Assembly (NCBI GenBank): GCA_002381225.1
Contig: DFSS01000006.1
Coordinates: forward strand, 1 to 9,981
Source of the DNA: Flavobacteriales bacterium UBA3431
GTDB lineage: Bacteria; Bacteroidota; Bacteroidia; Flavobacteriales; Schleiferiaceae
DNA length: 9,981 nucleotides
Direction: 5' to 3'
Of this stretch, positions 6,280 through 9,981 are shown piece by piece (within the stretch, counting starts at the first letter, position 1; each line of letters starts with the position of its first letter). Under the pieces are notes generated by a model. The model was not told where the DNA came from. It saw only the letters and a program-made list of their open reading frames with translations, and did no database searches. The position numbers and the translations under genes are program-made.

Positions 6280-7513
6280 TCGGGAGCCAATAGATGGGGC
6301 GTTCATCCTTTCGTACCAGTACGGGGAGATGGCATGTTTGACCGGCTTCCAAGGTGAACGTGGAAGCCATGACTTCCACGATCCAACCAGGTTCTGGACG
6401 CAGTATGAGCGCGGGCCAATGGTATGTGCCCGGGGCCAAATGGGTTTTCCATTGATGGCTGCCTCGTACAAGATGAAGCGCATGGTTTCGACCTTCTGAA
6501 TCGGTCACATAGACGGGCAATACTGGATGATCGATCTCGCCTTGCGTGAGGATATGCATCGTTGGTGCCTCTAGTGGCAGGGTGTTCTCGACAGGAGGTG
6601 TTCGGGGTTTCCATGACCAGTGATGGTGCATGCGTAGGCTTATTTGTCCAGGCCGGTAGGTGGCCTGTAGCGCCTTCCACCGGATTTCGACATGGGACCC
6701 CGCCCAACTTTGTCCTACACCAAGCCATCCTTGGTTTGAAGCAAAAGGGATCCCCATACTCCAGCGGCGAAACATGGGCTCGCCACTCCACTGGGCCTGG
6801 GCGGTCAAACCCGATCGCCCGCGAAATTGGTAGCCCCCCCAGCTCGGCCAAGGTGCTGGAGCGATAGAAAATGAAAGACTATGGTTTCGCCAAGGAAGAC
6901 GCCCCATGGTTTGAAGGACTAGGCCGCGTTTTGAGTGGATTTCACTGAACTCAAGGTACCGGCCGCGGTGGGCGAAGCGCAATCTGGAACTGGACCAAGT
7001 TGGATGGCCACTCGCTGTGATTTGAGCTCGGTAGACCTGCAGTTGCCCTTCCCATCTCCCAGGGGCAAAACGCCATCGGGCTTGGCTTTGAAGACCCTGC
7101 CAACCAAGATGGGACATGCCTTGCGGGACGAAGCCAAAGGACCATCGCGCCCATCCGCCTTCCAGTCGGAGGCCCTGAGAACTGTAGGAGGCGTTTCGAA
7201 GGACCTGTCCAGGTAGCCCCGTCCATTGAATCCATCGAACGTCCGGACCCAAATAGGCCAAAAAGAGCCCTGTGGATAGCGTGCCTTGAACACTGTATCC
7301 TGGACCATAAGGCGTTTGGCCAACATGGAATTGACTTCGCTGATCTTCCCAGGATACACCGCTGCGTTGGCCCACAATTCGCCAAGCGGCGTTAGGGAGT
7401 ATTTGGGCGCGAAAAACGCCCTCCGCCGTTCGAAGAGTCAGGCCGCCCCCGGAATGCGCGGTCAGGCCAAGGATCCAAAGTTGGGCCCACGTACCAAGCT
7501 GAATAGGACTCAT
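6239..7513 (-). CDS. Trp-rich outer-membrane barrel protein in usher position of a pilus-like operon
   Basis: Predicted 424-aa protein, not assignable to a named family by eye. Residues 5-24 (QLGTWAQLWILGLTAH) form a weak signal peptide without the Gln cleavage site of its neighbours. Residues about 55-310 are amphipathic strands with many Gly, Trp and Arg (about 26 Trp in the whole protein; e.g. GYSVQGTLSTGLFLAYLG, WARWSFGFVPQG, GWLGVGQSWAGSHVEIRW), as in an outer-membrane barrel. Residues about 335-405 look like a compact beta-sandwich (VLPVYVTDSEGRNHAL, LAPGTYHW, PGWIVEV, FTLEAGQTCHLPVLV), resembling the soluble domains at usher C-termini. Position is the main evidence: it overlaps the PapD-like chaperone gene by ATGA, downstream of a pilin-like gene. 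Classical ushers are around 800 aa, so this would be a reduced or analogous channel. It could instead be an anchor or tip-associated barrel. The gene and barrel are well supported; the usher role is inference. Confidence 0.72.
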   Translation of the reverse strand: MSPIQLGTWAQLWILGLTAHSGGGLTLRTAEGVFRAQILPNAAWRIVGQRSGVSWEDQRSQFHVGQTPYGPGYSVQGTLSTGLFLAYLGPDVRWIQWTGLPGQVLRNASYSSQGLRLEGGWARWSFGFVPQGMSHLGWQGLQSQARWRFAPGRWEGQLQVYRAQITASGHPTWSSSRLRFAHRGRYLEFSEIHSKRGLVLQTMGRLPWRNHSLSFSIAPAPWPSWGGYQFRGRSGLTAQAQWSGEPMFRRWSMGIPFASNQGWLGVGQSWAGSHVEIRWKALQATYRPGQISLRMHHHWSWKPRTPPVENTLPLEAPTMHILTQGEIDHPVLPVYVTDSEGRNHALHLVRGSHQWKTHLAPGTYHWPALILRPEPGWIVEVMASTFTLEAGQTCHLPVLVRKDERPIYWLPISAVGATGESPNR

Positions 7514-8160
7514 GGACGTTTGCAGCCGACCTGATGGCCCCGAGAATCCCTCGCCACGACATAGGCCGTACCGGGCGGTACAGGCTGCGAGACGGATGTC
7601 CCAAATGGGGCTAGAAAGAGGTTAAAAGGAGCCTCTATGGCCTCGCCCAAGTCACCGTAAGCTTGCACTTGCGCACTCCAGAAATGGGGCCCGACCATTT
7701 GCCATGTCAGGGTGCTGTCCCATTCCGCACGCACCTCATTCTCCGGCGAGGGACTTAAGCAACCTCTGTAGAGGGAAACCACATAGCGTAGTTGAGTTTG
7801 AACGGCCCATCCACCGAAGCGGGTGACCGGAGAGGTGTACAGGGGATAGACCCCAATGCGTGCGCGCTGTGAGCTACTATCGGTCTCAATCCATTGATAG
7901 GGAATGGCGCCCCGTTCCCCAGCGTCGAGGACCCACTCCGAAGGGATGGAAATTTTTGGAGATCCCCCCATATGCTCCACTTCCAACAATACGGTGACCG
8001 ATGTATCCAGGCTATTATGCACGAGGATCTCTCCATGGCCCCGACTCCCACATGGATGGAAATGCGCGAGTCCATTGATGACGCTGATTTGTGCACTGGC
8101 GGACCAGGAAAGTACGAGTAGGAGGGCGCCGAGGCGCCCTCCTTGTTCCCAACAAATCAT
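7510..8160 (-). CDS. PapD-like periplasmic pilus chaperone
   Basis: Predicted 216-aa exported protein. Signal peptide at 10-24 (LGALLLVLSWSASA, cut before Q). The two-domain layout fits the PapD-like fimbrial chaperone superfamily. The first Ig-like domain has GEILVHNSLDTSVTVLLEVE at about 53-72, the equivalent of the 'xxLxNxxxxPxxVxV' strands, then IPSEWVLDAGERGAIPYQW (72-90), matching the chaperone 'fxLxPGexxxI' motif. The 101-135 block (RIGVYPLY...LRYVVSLYRG) corresponds to the strand that templates the subunit. A second domain runs to the end, with another PVPPG turn (193-197). Three cysteines (37, 134, 213) remain after processing. The usual length for the family is about 220-250, so it is nearly full-length. 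It should cap pilin subunits in the periplasm and deliver them to the outer-membrane channel. It lies 2 bp after the pilin-like gene and overlaps the barrel gene by ATGA. A strong hairpin lies in codons 7-13. Confidence 0.72.
   Translation of the reverse strand: MICWEQGGRLGALLLVLSWSASAQISVINGLAHFHPCGSRGHGEILVHNSLDTSVTVLLEVEHMGGSPKISIPSEWVLDAGERGAIPYQWIETDSSSQRARIGVYPLYTSPVTRFGGWAVQTQLRYVVSLYRGCLSPSPENEVRAEWDSTLTWQMVGPHFWSAQVQAYGDLGEAIEAPFNLFLAPFGTSVSQPVPPGTAYVVARDSRGHQVGCKRP
8121..8142 (-). repeat. Perfect 10-bp-arm inverted repeat inside the chaperone start region
   Basis: GGAGGGCGCC and its exact reverse complement GGCGCCCTCC are separated by 2 nt. In RNA this would close as at least 9 GC-rich pairs with a CUCG-type loop, starting about 18 nt after the chaperone ATG. 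There is no U-tract on either side, so it is not an intrinsic terminator. It also encodes signal-peptide residues (GGRLGALL), so part of it is constrained by coding. Confidence 0.8.
8143..8155 (-). repeat. 5-bp-arm inverted repeat immediately after the chaperone start codon
   Basis: TTGTT-GGG-AACAA on the transcribed strand begins two bases after the chaperone ATG (8158-8160) and abuts the GC-rich inverted repeat at 8121-8142. Tandem hairpins here could slow ribosome loading on the chaperone and barrel genes or block 3' exonucleases, protecting the upstream pilin message. On its own the stem is short and weak. Confidence 0.5.
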
Positions 8161-8162
8161 GA

Positions 8163-8726
8163 TTAGCTATTCGAAATCGTATAGCGCAAAGTGATCATGC
8201 CTGATGAAGCGGCATCCAGATTTTGGGTCGCAAAATTCAGGGCATACTGGAGCAAAACGCCATCCCCTGGACCTTCTCCCGTGTACGCACTTTGAATCCC
8301 GGAAATCAATGTACCGGTTCCATTGTTCGCCGAAAATGTAATGGGGGCAGCCGAACCAACGGTTCCTGTCCCAAATAGGGTGGGACTAACGGTCAGCTGT
8401 ACCCCTGAAGGCAGGCTGCCTCCGATGAGGTCTACGTCGACTTGGCGCACGTTGTCAGGACTAGCACCCTTGACAGAGGTGAATTGCATGTAGGCAGTTT
8501 GGGCAGCGACTCCAGGAAATGCTTGACCGGGAATGGCAGGGGCTTGAATGTGGAAATTCATCATCCCGGCGGGACTCGCATTGGCATCGACGATGCGAAT
8601 CATAGCCGCTTCATCCACGGTGAAGTCTACGTCGTGGGCGGCGGTGGATTGGCTCCAAGCAGAGAAGGAGAGGGCCATGGGCGCTGCGAGGAGATAAGGC
8701 CAAAAAGGCTTTTGAGCGTGAATCAT
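8163..8726 (-). CDS. Pilin-like exported subunit (DUF4402 / spore-coat-U-like)
   Basis: Predicted 187-aa exported protein. The start at 8726 is chosen over 8777 because it directly opens a signal peptide (PYLLAAPMALSFSAWS, cut before or after Q26). The mature protein is small, all-beta, low in Cys, and rich in Gly, Ala, Ser and Thr. It starts with an alternating strand (HDVDFTVDEAAMIRIVDA, about 31-48), which could act as a donor strand, and ends with MITLRYTISNS, the kind of C-terminal strand that pilus chaperones bind. Composition and layout resemble DUF4402 or spore-coat-U/Csu-type subunits. The chaperone gene starts 2 bp after its stop, and the barrel gene follows, supporting a fibre-subunit role. 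It is the first gene after a gap of about 100 bp and so is likely the most expressed of the three. Family assignment is by pattern; a non-fimbrial surface-layer protein remains possible. Confidence 0.72.
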   Translation of the reverse strand: MIHAQKPFWPYLLAAPMALSFSAWSQSTAAHDVDFTVDEAAMIRIVDANASPAGMMNFHIQAPAIPGQAFPGVAAQTAYMQFTSVKGASPDNVRQVDVDLIGGSLPSGVQLTVSPTLFGTGTVGSAAPITFSANNGTGTLISGIQSAYTGEGPGDGVLLQYALNFATQNLDAASSGMITLRYTISNS

Positions 8727-8747
8727 TGTAAAGGGTGTTTTTAAAGG

Positions 8748-8778
8748 TTCATAACATGCTTGGCCGAAGCAGGACAAA
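8748..8778 (-). promoter_or_regulatory. Weak promoter candidate for the pilin-chaperone-barrel operon
   Basis: On the minus strand, TTTG (8778-8775) is followed after 21 nt by TATGAA (8753-8748), 21 nt before the pilin ATG. The spacing and first half suit a Bacteroidota promoter, but the second box departs from TAnnTTTG. The A/T-rich 20-nt leader (CTTTAAAAACACCCTTTACA) would make this a leadered start, unlike the left-hand genes. Low confidence. Confidence 0.3.
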
Positions 8779-8821
8779 CCTCCGACACCCAGGGAGGGAG
8801 ATTCGGGAGAAAACGGGTAGG

Positions 8822-8839
8822 AAACGAGATTACTCGTTT
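8822..8839. repeat. Perfect palindrome AAACGAG-N4-CTCGTTT over a regulator stop codon
   Basis: Two exact 7-bp arms flank a 4-nt centre containing the TAA stop of the Crp/Fnr-like gene that ends at 8830. The centre lies about 104 bp upstream of the pilin ATG. It could be an operator for a dimeric regulator (size and symmetry suit Crp-type proteins, although the sequence is not the TGTGA-N6-TCACA site of E. coli). It could also be a weak hairpin ending the regulator transcript: a GTTTTCT stretch follows about 9 nt later on the minus strand. Symmetry is certain; role is not. Confidence 0.45.
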
Positions 8840-9426
8840 GGCGCGTGCTTCGCGAGAAGCCGGAAGAATGTGGCGCGGCTTATGCCCAAAAAGGCTGCCA
8901 TTTGGTTGCGGGTGAGAGCCTCTACCAACCAGGGTTTGTGGTGAAAAATCCAGATGTAATGCTGAATCGGGCTCAGTTGGAGCAAGTGCTGGAAATGCGC
9001 TCGAACCTGAGTCAGCAAATGTTGCTGGATCACAAAGAACACTTCATCAAAACCATCCTTTTTCTGGAAGGATTCCAAGACATTCTGGTCCATGGTAAGG
9101 ATGCGCGTTGGCGTCACGCACTGGTACACGGTTTTGGACGGCAAACGGGTGAGGTGCCGATGAAAGTTGAAGACAAATTCTCCCGGTGCATAATCTTGGT
9201 TCACGGTCAATTGGCCCCGGTCATCTTCTCCGAGCTCCAACACCGTTCCATCTAGGATAAAATGCAAATGCGTCGAAGCATCGTCGAGGCGAATTAATAC
9301 CGTTTTCTTGGGGAGAACCTGAGGCGATGAAAACGCGGCACAAAATTCATCAATCAGCGGAGACAACTCGGGAAGCCGGTCCGCGAGTTTGTGACGAAGC
9401 AATGTGCAAAGATCCCCCTCACGCAT
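8830..9426 (-). CDS. Crp/Fnr-family transcriptional regulator
   Basis: Predicted 198-aa regulator with the Crp/Fnr layout. Residues about 30-115 form a cyclic-nucleotide-binding-type beta-roll (FSSPQVLPKKTVLIR, LHFILDGTVLEL, DYAPGEFVF with G82-E83). A helical dimer segment follows (about 120-150), then a helix-turn-helix at 171-193 (LTRNQMAAFLGISRATFFRLL). In the phosphate-binding loop the Gly-Glu is present, but the Arg-Ser of E. coli CRP reads Pro-Ser (LPSKTVY). cAMP binding in the classical way is therefore unlikely, as in many Bacteroidota homologues. No Fnr-type Cys cluster is visible. The start overlaps the end of the upstream paralogue by 8 bp (9419-9426), so the two are probably co-translated. 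It lies directly upstream of the pilin-like operon and is a candidate regulator of it. Confidence 0.87.
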   Translation of the reverse strand: MREGDLCTLLRHKLADRLPELSPLIDEFCAAFSSPQVLPKKTVLIRLDDASTHLHFILDGTVLELGEDDRGQLTVNQDYAPGEFVFNFHRHLTRLPSKTVYQCVTPTRILTMDQNVLESFQKKDGFDEVFFVIQQHLLTQVRAHFQHLLQLSPIQHYIWIFHHKPWLVEALTRNQMAAFLGISRATFFRLLAKHAPNE

Positions 9427-9981
9427 TGTGCAGTGAATTAATGGCTCGGAACAAAGAGGAGCGAGATATTCGCAAGTACTTGGCCAGTTCGTCGCGAGAG
9501 ATGGACGATAGAATTTGTGGAGAGGACTGGATGGTTTTTCTTAACCGGTCCACCGGAAGCAGAAGACACAAATCTTTGGAGCGATTTCGGTAGGAAGCAA
9601 TGTCCATTTTGGTCAGCGTATTGGCCAGGATGTATCCCATGCCGTACTGCGCGGTAATCTCGCGCACTTTGTGCCCAGAAACCCCATAAATTTTACTGGC
9701 TTTTTTACAGCGCATATAGGTGTCAGTCTTTTGCCACAAAAGGAAGGAAGACTCGGACCAAAACAAGGTATTTGGGGGGATGATTCGCTGGCAAAACATG
9801 CTTCTTTGGTGGGAACTGAATTCGGCTAATATCCCATCCCCATTAAAATAGAGTATCGGCTTTTCCTCGCCACTAACCCAAACTTGCTCCCCCGCGGAAA
9901 CTTGGGTTATCAACTCAAACTGCGCAGCTAAGGCCGAAATGCCCGATTTCAGCGCTGGAGCTTGGGAGCCAAATAATGGCA
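9419..9981 (-). CDS. Second Crp/Fnr-like regulator, 5' end beyond the window
   Basis: The reading frame stays open to the right edge, so at least 186 residues are visible and the true start is outside. A TTG at 9913 could be mistaken for the start, but the frame upstream of it continues sensibly (SGISALAAQFELITQV), giving the N-terminal helix expected before a Crp beta-roll; that TTG is an internal Leu. The beta-roll (ITQVSAGEQVWVSGEEKPIL, FNGDGILAEF) is degenerate and lacks the Gly-Glu/Arg-Ser nucleotide loop. The C-terminus carries a clear helix-turn-helix (SISRDELAKYLRISRSSLFRAIN) similar to that of the next gene (shared L.ISR..LFR-type pattern). It is probably a divergent paralogue from tandem duplication, and the two may form heterodimers or respond to different signals. 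Confidence 0.8.
   Translation of the reverse strand, partial: PLFGSQAPALKSGISALAAQFELITQVSAGEQVWVSGEEKPILYFNGDGILAEFSSHQRSMFCQRIIPPNTLFWSESSFLLWQKTDTYMRCKKASKIYGVSGHKVREITAQYGMGYILANTLTKMDIASYRNRSKDLCLLLPVDRLRKTIQSSPQILSSISRDELAKYLRISRSSLFRAINSLHNA

Noticed and set aside
8121..8142. The 10-bp inverted repeat as a Rho-independent terminator
   Set aside because: No run of T follows on either strand and it lies inside the chaperone coding sequence.
8847..8860. GCTTC-GCGA-GAAGC stem with a GNRA-type loop near the end of the Crp-like gene
   Set aside because: A 5-bp stem inside coding sequence, with no U-tract and no second copy; probably chance.
9911..9913. TTG as the start codon of the right-most regulator
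   Set aside because: The frame stays open upstream to the window edge and encodes a plausible N-terminal helix; this TTG is an internal Leu and the gene is cut by the window.

Overview
The window looks like chromosomal DNA from a member of the Bacteroidota with fairly high GC. Four things suggest this. The amylase ends in a type IX secretion (T9SS) sorting domain. Nearly every exported protein has a signal peptide cut just before Gln (the Bacteroidetes 'Q-rule'). TAnnTTTG-like boxes replace Shine-Dalgarno sites at several starts. Small DUF2490-like outer-membrane proteins are present. I cannot fix the order or genus. Coding density is very high: no gap exceeds about 105 bases, and no tRNA, rRNA, CRISPR array or insertion sequence was seen.

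Left part (1-2751): envelope proteins of unknown function. A 424-aa predicted beta-rich outer-membrane protein (+) converges on a 204-aa beta-barrel-like protein (-), with their 3' ends overlapping by 69 bp. The 204-aa gene diverges across a 46-bp intergenic region from a two-gene unit (+): a 90-aa membrane-anchored small protein, coupled through an ATGA overlap to a 200-aa DUF2490-like protein.

Middle part (2804-6279): a secreted, multidomain GH13 alpha-amylase-family enzyme with a T9SS C-terminal domain. It is coupled by an ATGA overlap to an exported PAP2-superfamily phosphatase with all three catalytic motifs. The PAP2 3' end overlaps the oppositely oriented pilus-like operon by 41 bp.

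Right part (6239-9981, all minus strand): the most interesting section. In transcription order there are two tandem, overlapping, divergent Crp/Fnr-type regulators (the first runs off the right edge), then after about 100 bp a pilin-like 187-aa exported protein, a PapD-like periplasmic chaperone and a 424-aa Trp-rich beta-barrel-like protein with a C-terminal beta-sandwich-like domain. The last three genes are tightly packed (2-bp gap, then ATGA overlap). They look like a reduced chaperone-usher-type surface fibre system, with the last gene in the usher position but only about half the size of classical ushers. Two consecutive perfect inverted repeats sit in the first 40 bases of the chaperone gene and could set the pilin to chaperone/usher ratio. 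A perfect 7-bp-arm palindrome spans the stop codon of the second regulator.
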